Shown here: piece after piece, positions 1 through 9,314 of the stretch
Layout of the letters: every line of letters begins with the position of its first letter
Numbering within the stretch: position 1 is the first letter of the stretch
DNA from: Planctomycetales bacterium
GTDB taxonomy: Bacteria > Planctomycetota > Planctomycetia > Isosphaerales > Isosphaeraceae
Assembly: GCA_027451885.1 (NCBI GenBank)
Contig: DAIDHX010000120.1
Location: 1-32,338, forward strand
DNA length: 32,338 bases
Direction: 5' to 3'
Notes under the pieces: model-generated
Told to the model about the DNA's origin: nothing
The model's input: the letters and a program-made list of their open reading frames with translations, nothing else
The model's database searches: none
Program-made: the position numbers and the translations under genes

Positions 1-1082
1 TCGAACGCGGCGACCCGGCCCAGAGCGCGGAGCCGGGCGGCCTGCTCGGCAAGGCTCGTCGCCGACGGCAACGTCATCGCGCGATAGGCGGACAGAACCT
101 CGGGCTCTGCGCCCGCCGCGGCGAGCGCATCGAACAGCGCCACGCGGACCTGGATGTTCGCCCCGGCGGTGCGGCTCGCATCGGCGAGCGCCCGGGCCGA
201 TTCCGCCTGGAACGTCTTCGAACCTGCCGCAAAGGCGGCGATCGCAGCCGGATTCGACCGCGGCTCGAGCGACTCGAGCATCGCACCCACCAGCCGCGCT
301 GCGATCTCACGCACCGCCGGCGATCCGTCTTGCAGAAATCGACTCACCGCCGCCAGCGCACGCGGCTCCCGAGCCAGAAGCTCCGCCCTTCGCGCCAGGG
401 AGAGCAGGATCGTCTCCGAGCCACGCCCGCTCGACTTGCCAAGCCCCTCTCGCAAGAGCGCCACACGTTTGGCCCGGTCGCCGCTGCGAACAACTCCCAC
501 GAGCAGCTCCACCGCGGACACGAGCGGATCCCCGAGGGCCGAGATCCGCGGAATCGACTGGCTCAGGCTCGGCGCACCATTGCAATTGAAAAAGCCCTGC
601 GGCTGCCGGCCCAGCAATACCAGCATCATCGCCCCACGCTCGAGCCGGGCCCCCTCCGTGTAGCGATACACCCCAAGGTCCTGCCCCGTCATGAGCAGCT
701 CCTCGTGGGGATAGACGCCCTTCAGGATCTTCACAGGCTCGAAGCGATACTGCTGCGTCGTTTGCACATTTCTTCCGCCCGAGACGATCTTCGTCTCGGC
801 CACACTCAGAAGCCGGACCGCCATGATCAGGTCCGCCTGCCGAACCGCCGGCTCGAGATCGTGCATGTCCGGCCGATTGATTAGCTCCGGAAACGGCCCA
901 GGAACGAGGTTGCTCACCCCCTTGGGCGCGGGGGCGAGAACGGGAAATTCCTCGAGGTCCTGCGCCCGGCAAGGCGCGATCCCAGAAGCCATCAAACAAT
1001 ACGCAACCGCCGCCGTGCAGGCCGCGGCCAGTTGCCGGATCGCGACGGGAAACGCTGGCGCTGATTCTGCATATGCCGACAT
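1..1082 (-). CDS. Secreted HEAT/armadillo-like repeat protein, C-terminus cut by the window edge
   Basis: An open minus-strand frame of 360 codons begins at 1082 and runs off the left edge without a stop. The start is set by a GAGGA ribosome site about 7 nt before the ATG. The N-terminus (MSAYAESAPAF, then a hydrophobic stretch ending ...GIAPCRAQ) looks like a Sec signal peptide, so the protein is probably periplasmic. The first half (about residues 40-190) has no domain I recognise. The second half is helical and Ala/Leu/Arg-rich, with segments such as DGSPAVREIAARLVGAM that are typical of HEAT repeats, which usually serve as protein-binding scaffolds. It lies 79 bp downstream of the M56 protease gene on the same strand and could be cotranscribed with it. 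Function is unknown. Reality of the gene is well supported by the RBS, signal peptide and continuous frame; the HEAT assignment is moderate. Confidence 0.8.
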   Translation of the reverse strand, partial: MSAYAESAPAFPVAIRQLAAACTAAVAYCLMASGIAPCRAQDLEEFPVLAPAPKGVSNLVPGPFPELINRPDMHDLEPAVRQADLIMAVRLLSVAETKIVSGGRNVQTTQQYRFEPVKILKGVYPHEELLMTGQDLGVYRYTEGARLERGAMMLVLLGRQPQGFFNCNGAPSLSQSIPRISALGDPLVSAVELLVGVVRSGDRAKRVALLREGLGKSSGRGSETILLSLARRAELLAREPRALAAVSRFLQDGSPAVREIAARLVGAMLESLEPRSNPAAIAAFAAGSKTFQAESARALADASRTAGANIQVRVALFDALAAAGAEPEVLSAYRAMTLPSATSLAEQAARLRALGRVAAF

Positions 1083-1115
1083 GTGCTGTTCCTCATTCCT
1101 ATAGGCGAATGAAAC

Positions 1116-1138
1116 TGGGGCGGACCAGGCCCGCCGAT
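1116..1138 (-). terminator. Weak hairpin after the M56 gene, possible terminator
   Basis: GGCGG and CCGCC arms (1119-1123 and 1131-1135) flank a 7-nt loop. On the minus strand the hairpin is followed by CCCCAGTTTCATT, a poor T-tract. It could attenuate transcription from the blaI-M56 pair into the HEAT-like gene, but the evidence is thin. Confidence 0.25.
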
Positions 1139-1161
1139 CCTGGGGTTGAGGCACGCGGACA

Positions 1162-2298
1162 TCACGGACAGGCAAGGACGCGGACGGGGCCGGGAGCGGC
1201 CGGGTGCTCGCAGGCGATCGCGGGCGAGGCGGTCGTGGTGCGGGTTTGAGCCTGGTCTCGCGCGGGTGCGAGCCCGGCGTGGAGCACGGAACATGCGGCA
1301 ATTGCCAGGATTCTCACGGCGACCGACCAGCACCAGGGGCAGCGTTGTTCGAGCGATCGGCTGTCGTCGAGGACGAGACGGATGCGGCGGTCCAGCGTGG
1401 ACCGACCATCCCACAGGCCGACGGACGAGGCAACGCGGCGGGGCCGTTCGAGCTGGCGCGACCAGCAGAGAAGCGCCTCGGCATAGGCGACGCGGCCTGC
1501 GCGGGCGGCGGCGGCATCAGCGATCGATTCTTGATCGGCGCGCATCAAGCCGCGCAGGATCCAGTAGAGCGGATGCGCGAAGAGCACAGGGAGCAGCCAG
1601 CGGCTCATTTCGACCATGGCAAGATCGCCCCCGCGCAGGTGAGCCCATTCGTGCTCGAGCGCTGCGCGAATGCGCACGCCCGGCTCGGCGACCGCGAAAT
1701 GTGCTGGCAGAATGATTGTCGGCCGCCGGACGCCGAGCGCAAGCGGCTGGTTTGCCAGGTCGGAAAGCAGGAGCCGAGGCAGCCGCTGGCCTGGCCCCGC
1801 GATCTCCTCGAGCAGCTTGATCATCCAGGCGGGAACGGCGTGGGCGCCTCGGATCAAGCGTTGGCTTGCGATCGCACCCAGGGCGAGCCAGGCGAGCATC
1901 GCCGCGCAGCCGGCCGCCGCGCCAGCGCCCAGGGTGGCCGCGAACTGGGACAGGCGCTCGCCTGAGGAAACCGACGGGTGTACGCTCGGCTCGGCCCGCG
2001 GCAGCCGAACGAGCGCCTGGGTGCAAGAATCGCAACAGAGCACCGCGGTGTTGCGTTGCGCTTCCAGGTTGGTCTCGACCACCACGCGTGCGGCTTCCGG
2101 CTCAACCCGCCGCACGCCAGACCACGTTGCCGCGCCGATCCAGACGAAGAGGGCAAGGAGTGCAGCGCGGGCGATCTCCCTGCGCCGAACAGGCTGAGCC
2201 ACGCTACCGCGGGCGACAAGCGCCACGGCCAGAATGAACGTTGCGCCCAGGTAGATCTTGCCCAACCACGGCGGCGCCAGCTCGAGCCATTCCGACAT
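1162..2298 (-). CDS. M56-family (BlaR1-like) membrane metalloprotease without a sensor domain
   Basis: This 378-aa polytopic protein has hydrophobic segments near residues 12-30, 42-59, 118-145, 232-250 and 305-325. The zinc motif HEWAH is at 216-220, and the third-ligand region ADQESIAD follows at about 254-261, as in M56 peptidases. In BlaR1/MecR1 this protease domain cleaves the paired BlaI repressor after a signal. BlaR1 carries a C-terminal penicillin-binding sensor of some 250 residues; here only about 55 residues follow the last hydrophobic segment, so beta-lactam sensing is unlikely. The start ATG at 2298 overlaps the blaI stop as TGATG, which indicates translational coupling; a GTG one codon earlier (2301) is possible. 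The protein is likely the signal-responsive partner of the adjacent repressor. The inducing signal cannot be read from the sequence. Confidence 0.9.
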   Translation of the reverse strand: MSEWLELAPPWLGKIYLGATFILAVALVARGSVAQPVRRREIARAALLALFVWIGAATWSGVRRVEPEAARVVVETNLEAQRNTAVLCCDSCTQALVRLPRAEPSVHPSVSSGERLSQFAATLGAGAAAGCAAMLAWLALGAIASQRLIRGAHAVPAWMIKLLEEIAGPGQRLPRLLLSDLANQPLALGVRRPTIILPAHFAVAEPGVRIRAALEHEWAHLRGGDLAMVEMSRWLLPVLFAHPLYWILRGLMRADQESIADAAAARAGRVAYAEALLCWSRQLERPRRVASSVGLWDGRSTLDRRIRLVLDDSRSLEQRCPWCWSVAVRILAIAACSVLHAGLAPARDQAQTRTTTASPAIACEHPAAPGPVRVLACP

Positions 2299-2708
2299 CA
2301 CGCGCCCCCTTTTCGCTTGCGCGCAGGCCCCCGCCCGCGCCTGGCCTCCGCAATCAATTGCTCAAGCCGGTCAAGCTCCGCCGCACTCGGCCGCCGAGTC
2401 TCAAGCGCGCGCGCCACGTATTCGCCCAGCGCGCCGTTGAATACCCGCTCGAGAAACCCCGCCGCCAACCCACGCAGCACCCCCGCCTCCTCGACAAGCG
2501 AGTAGTAATGATAGGTCTTCCCAACCGCCTCGTGCCCCACAAGACCCTTCTGCTCCATCGTTTGCATGAGGCTCAGGACCGTCGTGTACGCCAGCGACCC
2601 GTCCCGCGGATGCAAGACGCCATAGACCTCGCGCACCGTCGCCTTGCCCCGCGACCAGAGCACCTTGAGCGCTTCAAGCTCACGCTCCGTGGGACGAATC
2701 TCGGGCAT
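2298..2708 (-). CDS. BlaI/MecI/CopY-family transcriptional repressor (paired with the M56 protease)
   Basis: This 136-aa protein is the usual length for BlaI/MecI. Residues 1-75 form the winged helix, with the family signature ERELEALKVLWSRGKATVREVY followed by LAYTTVLSLMQTMEQKGLV. A C-terminal dimerisation helix region follows, ending in a basic tail (RRGRGPARKRKGG). I chose the start at 2708 because GGAGGAG lies 6 nt upstream and the winged-helix motif begins nearby; an in-frame start at 2741 would add 11 residues without an RBS. The gene overlaps the downstream M56 gene by one base. By family precedent it binds dyad operators as a dimer and is inactivated by the protease. Its target genes are unknown beyond a probable role on its own operon. 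Confidence 0.92.
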   Translation of the reverse strand: MPEIRPTERELEALKVLWSRGKATVREVYGVLHPRDGSLAYTTVLSLMQTMEQKGLVGHEAVGKTYHYYSLVEEAGVLRGLAAGFLERVFNGALGEYVARALETRRPSAAELDRLEQLIAEARRGRGPARKRKGGA

Positions 2709-2753
2709 CTGGCACTCCTCCGCTCCGCCGTCCGCGACCAATCCACGCCTTCT

Positions 2754-2781
2754 ATCGTACTGGCTGACCCGTAGATTGCAA
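2754..2781 (-). promoter_or_regulatory. Candidate promoter of the blaI-M56 operon
   Basis: On the minus strand TTGCAA (2776-2781), a 16-nt spacer and TACGAT (2754-2759) make a passable sigma-70-type promoter about 45 nt before the blaI start. A TTGTCT half-site lies just upstream (2783-2788) and matches one arm of the dyad seen at the second blaI gene. I see no full dyad here. Confidence 0.35.
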
Positions 2782-2884
2782 GAGACAACCAGCCCGGGTC
2801 GCGGATTCGCTGTTACGCGGGAATCAAACCAGCGGGGCGCAGGCGCCAGGGGTGCGGTTCTGATCGTTTGAGGCGCGCGTCCGG

Positions 2885-3298
2885 TCAGTTCCCTGGCGTT
2901 TCGAGCTCCTGGATCCGCGCCCGCACGAGCGCATCAAGCAGCGGATGGGGGCCGAGCGGCGGCGCCAGTTCAAAGGCGACGGCGGGATGCTCGCGCGCGG
3001 CGGCATCGCGCGCAGAGGCGAGGTCGCGCTCGAGATGGATCCCAGCGGAGAGAAAATAAGGCACCATCAGCACCCGCGCTGCACCCGAGGCAGCGCATCT
3101 GTCTACACCGGTGGGAATGTCCGGCTCGGCGAGCTCGAGAAAGCAGGGCTCGACGGTGGTGTAATCGCCCGCGGATGCGATCCGTTCCGCGAGCTCGACC
3201 AGGTCGCGATTGGCAGCCGGCTGCCGGCTGCCATGCGCGATGAGCAGCACCGCGGTGGGCTGTGCGGCCGCGCCCGGGTCCGTGTTCCTCTGTGCCAT
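2885..3298 (-). CDS. Small CbiX/SirB-type sirohydrochlorin chelatase
   Basis: This 137-aa protein is the size of the short CbiX/SirB chelatases, which insert Co or Fe into sirohydrochlorin for cobalamin or siroheme synthesis. Residues 16-30 read AVLLIAHGSRQPAAN, with the first catalytic histidine at H22. The second conserved histidine, H88, lies in MVPYFLSAGIHLERDL. The start at 3298 lies 10 nt after the stop of the upstream phosphoesterase gene. A longer in-frame start at 3328 would overlap that gene by 20 nt and lacks the family pattern before MAQRN. Neither start has a strong RBS, so expression may rely on read-through from the upstream gene. No other tetrapyrrole gene is visible nearby, so the metal cannot be inferred. 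Confidence 0.85.
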   Translation of the reverse strand: MAQRNTDPGAAAQPTAVLLIAHGSRQPAANRDLVELAERIASAGDYTTVEPCFLELAEPDIPTGVDRCAASGAARVLMVPYFLSAGIHLERDLASARDAAAREHPAVAFELAPPLGPHPLLDALVRARIQELETPGN

Positions 3299-3308
3299 GG
3301 TGGTTCGC

Positions 3309-5909
3309 CTAATCTCTGGGAAGCACAAACGCCGCGCGAACAGGCGCGGGCATCACCGCGTCCTTGCCCTTCACGGCCTTCCAGATGATCTCATTGAAAA
3401 GCAGGTCGTCCGCGCGATCCTCGACCTCGAGATCCAGCCGGCTTGAAGCCTGCGCCATGGGCGCGGAGGAGGCGTTGCGGGCGTTGAGATCAACGGTCAC
3501 GGGCCTGTGCTTGTAAGGGGATGGATCGGCCTTTTTGGTGAACGCCGCGAACATCGGACGGGCGGCGGCGTCGAACTGGCTCATCGGCTCGAGACCCAGA
3601 ATCAGCTCCATGGTGCGGAGCATCGAGCTGGTGCTATAGAGCGTTGAATCCACCCCTCGGTTGCGCGTGTAAGGGCTGATCGCAAGCGCGACCGTGCGAT
3701 GGGCGTCGACGTGGTCGGAGCCGTTCTGGGCGTCATCCTCGACCACGAAGACCGCCATCTTCGGCCAGAACTTGCTCCGGGACAGTCCCTCGACCAGGCG
3801 CCCGCGCGCGAGGTCGTTGTCGGCCACGCACGCCTCGACAGTATGCTTGCCGGGCGCAGTGCCCGAGGTATGGTCGTTGGGCAGCCGCAGAATCACCAGC
3901 CGGGGCATCTCACCCGACTTCTCAAAACCGGCCAGCTCCTCGAGGAACCGCTCGGTGCGCTTGACGTCGGGATAGTCCATGTCAAAGCTGCGGAACATCG
4001 GGTCAAAATGCCCCTCGAGCGACTTCACCGACGCGGTGCCAGGCTCGTTCGGCGTCTTGCCGTTGGCGATGAACTCGCCATAGCTGCGATAAGAGACCTT
4101 CTTCTCGGCCGCGCGGTCCCAGAGATAGCCGCCAAACGGCCTGGCCAGCTCCGGAAACGAGCCTTCTGACGGATACGGCACGCGGCGATCGCCGCGATAA
4201 CCAAGCGGCCAGAGCCGCTCCACGAAGTCGGTGGCATAGGCCGCCATCGACCATTCGTGCCCGTCGGCGCTCACCTCGCTATCGACATAAAAATTATCCA
4301 GCAGAACATATTCTCGCGCAAGCGCATGATGATTTGGGGTGATTCTCTCGGGGAACAGGCAGATTGAGGGTTCGCCGTTGCCCTGGGGCATGTCGCCATA
4401 GACCTGGTCGTAGGTGCGGTTTTCCTTGATGACGTAGACGACGTACTGGATGGGGGAGGGAATTCCGACCCTGGCGGGGATGGGGTTGCCGGCGGCGGGC
4501 GCCGGGCCGGTCACCGCGGTGGGTGCGCTGCGCTCGAGCGGGCTGCATTCGTAGACGGTCCTGGAGTAGCGGGCCATGGCCTGGGGATCGGGGAACGGGA
4601 TTCGCGACAGGGAGCCCTGGAAGAGCCCGCCGATGTATTCGCGCGTGGCCCCGCGCTGGCCGGCGAAGCCAGGCATCGGGCCGTCGCGATTGGCGCGTGA
4701 GCTTGCTCCCTTGCCGTTGGCCACGTGGATCGTCTTGCCGTCCCTTGAGAGCCGGACCGAGGTGGGATACCAGCCGACCGGCACGAAGCCCAGGGGCACG
4801 GCTGCGCCTGGCGTCTTGACGTTATAGACCGCGAGGTGGTTGGTGTTGGCGTTGGCCACGAGCAGGATCGAGCCGTCGGCCGAGAGTGCAAGCGCGCTCG
4901 GCGTGCTTCCCGCGGGCGCCCGGGGATCGATCGCGGTGCTGAGGGTCTCGAGCGCGATGTTCTTTTCGACGTCGATCACGCTCACACTGTTGCGATTGGC
5001 ATTGGCGACATAGAGAATCTTACCCCCTTGCCCCAGCACAAGCTCGTTGGGATGCTCCTGCGTCGCCACCCGGTCGACGACCTTGAAGGATTCCAGGTTG
5101 ACGACCGCGACGGCTGACTTGCTCCAGAGGCTCACGTAGAGGCGTTTGTGGGCGTCGTCGAGCGCCAGGCTGTGGGGGAACGACTCGGGCTCGAGATCCA
5201 GCTCCGCCAGGAACGCCCCGGTTTCGGCGTCGAACTTCGCCAGCTTGCCGCCGAACGTGAGTGCCGCGTAGAGCGTCTTGCCATCGGCCGAAATGGCAAG
5301 CCCCGCGGGAGTGCGCTGGGTTTTCTTGGCCCCCTTGCCAAAGCCTGGATTGGGCTCGGACTGGAACGCATCACGCCCCGGGAAGCTGAAGGTCTTGCGG
5401 GTTGAGAGCAGGCCCTGGGCGTGGTCGAAGCGGTGGATCTGATCGTCGAAGCCGCCGCTGACGAAGAGGCGTTTGCCATCGGGGGACCAGGTCAAGCCGA
5501 TGAAGCTTGCGGGCACGGGCACGCGGCCCAGGATCCGCCCGGTCTGGGCGTGCACGGTGATGATCTCATGGTCGCCGTAGCCTGCGTGCAGCACGGCCAG
5601 CACGGGCTCGCTGGGATGGACCGCGATCTGAACGGGGAAGTCGCCGAGCTGGGTCTGCCGGCCGGCGGGCTTGAGCGACCAGCCGTTTGGGAGCAGAACG
5701 GTCCCTGCGCGGGTCATGCCGGGCCAGACGGCGCGGTCTTTCGGTTGCGCGGCCGCGGTGGCGTTCTCCCTGTCCTCGACGGTGGCGTGATCCGCCGCCC
5801 TGGGGACGGGCCGGGTCGCGGGCGCTTGGCCCCACGCCGGCGCCAGGAGCCAGGCCCATGCGGTCGCCCCGATCGCCCTTCTCATCCACCGGCCCGCCGC
5901 GCTTCGCAT
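3309..5909 (-). CDS. Secreted YVTN beta-propeller / phosphoesterase (PF04185-type) protein
   Basis: This 866-aa protein has two parts. A signal peptide (MRSAAGRWMRRAIG...APAWGQA) is followed by about 450 residues of YVTN-type propeller blades, for example LYVANANRNSVSVIDVEKN and ILLVANANTNHLAVYNVKT. From about residue 484 there is an alkaline-phosphatase-superfamily phosphoesterase domain of the AcpA/phospholipase-C type (VVYVIKENRTYDQVYGD, LLDNFYVDSEVSADGHEWS, VVEDDAQNGSDHVDAHR). These motifs include the metal-binding Asn, Asp and His residues of the family. Family members hydrolyse phosphomono- or diesters outside the cytoplasm; the substrate here is unknown. The start at 5909 is fixed by GAGGAG 9 nt upstream. 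The frame stays open to 6008, but that extension is not signal-like. It is followed after 10 nt by the chelatase gene. Confidence 0.9.
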   Translation of the reverse strand: MRSAAGRWMRRAIGATAWAWLLAPAWGQAPATRPVPRAADHATVEDRENATAAAQPKDRAVWPGMTRAGTVLLPNGWSLKPAGRQTQLGDFPVQIAVHPSEPVLAVLHAGYGDHEIITVHAQTGRILGRVPVPASFIGLTWSPDGKRLFVSGGFDDQIHRFDHAQGLLSTRKTFSFPGRDAFQSEPNPGFGKGAKKTQRTPAGLAISADGKTLYAALTFGGKLAKFDAETGAFLAELDLEPESFPHSLALDDAHKRLYVSLWSKSAVAVVNLESFKVVDRVATQEHPNELVLGQGGKILYVANANRNSVSVIDVEKNIALETLSTAIDPRAPAGSTPSALALSADGSILLVANANTNHLAVYNVKTPGAAVPLGFVPVGWYPTSVRLSRDGKTIHVANGKGASSRANRDGPMPGFAGQRGATREYIGGLFQGSLSRIPFPDPQAMARYSRTVYECSPLERSAPTAVTGPAPAAGNPIPARVGIPSPIQYVVYVIKENRTYDQVYGDMPQGNGEPSICLFPERITPNHHALAREYVLLDNFYVDSEVSADGHEWSMAAYATDFVERLWPLGYRGDRRVPYPSEGSFPELARPFGGYLWDRAAEKKVSYRSYGEFIANGKTPNEPGTASVKSLEGHFDPMFRSFDMDYPDVKRTERFLEELAGFEKSGEMPRLVILRLPNDHTSGTAPGKHTVEACVADNDLARGRLVEGLSRSKFWPKMAVFVVEDDAQNGSDHVDAHRTVALAISPYTRNRGVDSTLYSTSSMLRTMELILGLEPMSQFDAAARPMFAAFTKKADPSPYKHRPVTVDLNARNASSAPMAQASSRLDLEVEDRADDLLFNEIIWKAVKGKDAVMPAPVRAAFVLPRD

Positions 5910-6151
5910 CGCTTGCAACTCCTCGGATCGCTGTCTCTTCCCCACCGTGACGCCCAGCCGCTCAAGCCCCAGCGCAGGACTCAATAGCCTATCCGCCACA
6001 CCCGCCACGGACCATCACCAAAGTCAATCTTCGCGCAATCTTACACGAATCTCGAACGACCGCTTTCCCTGGCTCGACCGTCCCGTTAGCTTGCTTTGAG
6101 AGCGCGGGGAGACGTGCGTTCCAGTTCCAGGTACAAATCCGAGGTGATCTC

Positions 6152-7123
6152 ATGCAAACTGACCCGCGTGATGCAGGTCTCGTTAGGCGCCAGTTCCTTC
6201 TGAGTGCGGCGGCGGGCGCGGCGGCCGCAGGCGCGCTTGCAACCCCCGCCCACGCGCAGACAAGCGCACCAGGCGCCAGGCGCGGAAACCCGATCGGCGT
6301 CTCGACCTATTCGTTCTGGCAATTCCGCAACAATGCCAAACGGCTCACCATGGCCGAGTGCATCGACAGGGCCGCGGCCATGGGCTTCGACGGCGTCGAG
6401 ATCCTCCACATCCAGATGGAGGACGAAACGAACGCCACGCTCCAGAAGCTGAAGGCCCAGGCGCATGCGCTCGGGCTCGCGCTCATGGGCTTCTCGACGC
6501 ACCAGGGGTTTGTGACTCCCGACCGCGAGCTGCGCTCGGCCAATGTGCAAAAGACGCTCTACCAGATCGACCTGGCGTACCGCATGGGCATCCCCACGAT
6601 GCGGATCAACACCGGGCGCTGGGGGACCGTCAAGTCGTTCGACGACTTCATGACCAAAAAGGGAATCGAGCCGCCGCTCGAAGGCCACGACGACGAAGAA
6701 GCCTTCAAGTGGGTGGGCGACTCGCTCGAAAAGCTGCTCCCCCGCGCCCAGGATTGCGGCGTGGTGCTCGGGCTCGAAAACCACTGGGGGCTTGGGCGCA
6801 CGGCCGAGGGCGTGGTGCGGATCGTCGAGGCGATCAAGTCTCCCTGGCTCAAGATCACGCTCGACACCGGCAACTTCCTGGAAAACTCCTACGAGCAGAT
6901 GGAGCGGCTCGCCTCGTCCTCGGTGCCCATCGAGCTCGTGCAGGCCAAGACGTACTACGGCGGCGGCCGCTGGTACGCCCTCGACCTCGATTACGCAAAA
7001 ATCGCCGCCATCTTGCGCAAGCATAACTACCGCGGCTGGATCTCGCTCGAATTCGAGGGCAATGACCCGCCCGACCAGGGCGTGCCCAGGAGCCTTGAGC
7101 TCCTGCGCAAGAATTTTGGGTAA
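6152..7123 (+). CDS. Tat-exported xylose-isomerase-like TIM-barrel (sugar phosphate isomerase/epimerase family)
   Basis: This 323-aa protein starts with a twin-arginine signal (VRRQFLLSAAAGAAAAGALATPAHAQ), so it is likely exported folded with its metal. The AP-endonuclease-2/xylose-isomerase-like barrel follows, opening with IGVSTYSFWQFR. Candidate metal ligands are E209 (LGLENHWG), D238 (TLDTGNF) and E300 (ISLEFEGND), with a polar residue in LVQAKTYYGG between the last two. Proteins of this type include isomerases, epimerases and keto-sugar lyases; the substrate cannot be assigned. The ATG at 6152 has a GAGGTGATC ribosome site. The gene is divergent from the phosphoesterase across 242 bp and converges on the FG-GAP gene with 23 bp between stops. 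Exported barrels of this kind are abundant in planctomycetes. Confidence 0.88.
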   Translation: MQTDPRDAGLVRRQFLLSAAAGAAAAGALATPAHAQTSAPGARRGNPIGVSTYSFWQFRNNAKRLTMAECIDRAAAMGFDGVEILHIQMEDETNATLQKLKAQAHALGLALMGFSTHQGFVTPDRELRSANVQKTLYQIDLAYRMGIPTMRINTGRWGTVKSFDDFMTKKGIEPPLEGHDDEEAFKWVGDSLEKLLPRAQDCGVVLGLENHWGLGRTAEGVVRIVEAIKSPWLKITLDTGNFLENSYEQMERLASSSVPIELVQAKTYYGGGRWYALDLDYAKIAAILRKHNYRGWISLEFEGNDPPDQGVPRSLELLRKNFG

Positions 7124-7146
7124 GTCTTGCAATCGCCCTCGCTGAG

Positions 7147-8361
<1,215 letters not shown>

Positions 8362-8416
8362 TGCAGTGGGGCTCCTGGCGGATGTTGCGGGGGATGGCGC
8401 ATGGCGGGGCGCAGGG

Positions 8417-9283
8417 CTACGCCTTGCGGCCCCAGCCGGTGGGCACGCCGGCCGTGTCCTCGGGATGAACCAGCACCTGCGAGACGTCGAATTCCGGCTG
8501 GGCGTTGGACTCGGCCAGCTTGAGCCGATTCTCGAGCTGGAGGATCTTTTGCTCGAGCACATACACGCGGCTCTCGAGCGCATCGCCGCGCCTGGGGCGC
8601 GGGACTTCGGGATATCCAAGCTGGCGCTGCAGGGCCGAGAAAAGATAGAGCGGGTCGCGCCCGCGATTCGCCCGCGCGATCTTGCCTTCCTTCTCGCCGA
8701 ACAGCATGGGGAACTTGGGCACGAAGTCGGGGTTGATCTTGCGCCTTTCGGCGGCGAAGTACTCGGATCGCACGAAGATCAGGTCGGCGAAGTCCACATC
8801 GCCCAGCCGCGCGCGGAGGGTGAGGATGTAGTCCTTCCAGTCCTCGTTGTAGAACGGGTCGGCGGCCATGGCGGCCAGGCCCTGGGTATATCCCAGGCGG
8901 TTGCGCGAGATCGCCTCGAACTGGTAGACGAAGAGCGCGGGGAGCGGCGGATCGTCCGCCTTGAATTTCGCCTCGCGCTCGAGCACCAGGAGCGCCTCTT
9001 CCATGGCGAAGCGCGAAAAATCGAGCTCGGCCTGGGCGATGACGTGGGTCTGGAACGGTGTGAAGTAGTGGCTGATGCGGGTCATCGCCGGGGCGAGCAG
9101 GCCGGAGCCCTTCATCTCAGCGCGGACGAACGAGACCGCGAGCGGCAGTTTGGTGGTCGAGAGCAGCTCGTGGTTGATCGATTCCAGGATCTGCTGCGAG
9201 GGCAGCCCATCGATCAGGCGTTCACGAAAGGCGGCGAAGAAATACGCCTGTTCGACGTGTTCCTCGCGTTCGAGCCTGGGCAT
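8417..9283 (-). CDS. Conserved-looking hypothetical protein with C-terminal coiled coil
   Basis: This 288-aa soluble protein has no signal peptide or membrane segment. The body (1-225) is helical and rich in aromatic and charged residues (HVEQAYFFAAFRERLIDG, YFTPFQTHVIAQAELDFSRF, YNEDWKDYILTLRARLGDVDF). A short coiled coil follows at about 245-268 (LESRVYVLEQKILQLENRLKLAE). The tail ends VLVHPEDTAGVPTGWGRKA. I do not recognise a named domain; proteins of this look occur in planctomycetes, but I cannot verify that here. The start at 9283 has GGGGAG about 7 nt upstream. It sits 31 nt after the esterase stop and 55 nt before the FG-GAP gene. A cytoplasmic protein between two exported products suggests a chaperone-like or regulatory role, which is inference only. 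Confidence 0.8.
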   Translation of the reverse strand: MPRLEREEHVEQAYFFAAFRERLIDGLPSQQILESINHELLSTTKLPLAVSFVRAEMKGSGLLAPAMTRISHYFTPFQTHVIAQAELDFSRFAMEEALLVLEREAKFKADDPPLPALFVYQFEAISRNRLGYTQGLAAMAADPFYNEDWKDYILTLRARLGDVDFADLIFVRSEYFAAERRKINPDFVPKFPMLFGEKEGKIARANRGRDPLYLFSALQRQLGYPEVPRPRRGDALESRVYVLEQKILQLENRLKLAESNAQPEFDVSQVLVHPEDTAGVPTGWGRKA

Positions 9284-9314
9284 GAGATTGCTCCCCGCCG
9301 GCCTGCGCCGGGGT

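Noticed and set aside
6086-7132. A 348-codon antisense frame over the TIM-barrel gene
   Set aside because: It is a register-aligned shadow of a gene with a Tat signal and metal ligands.
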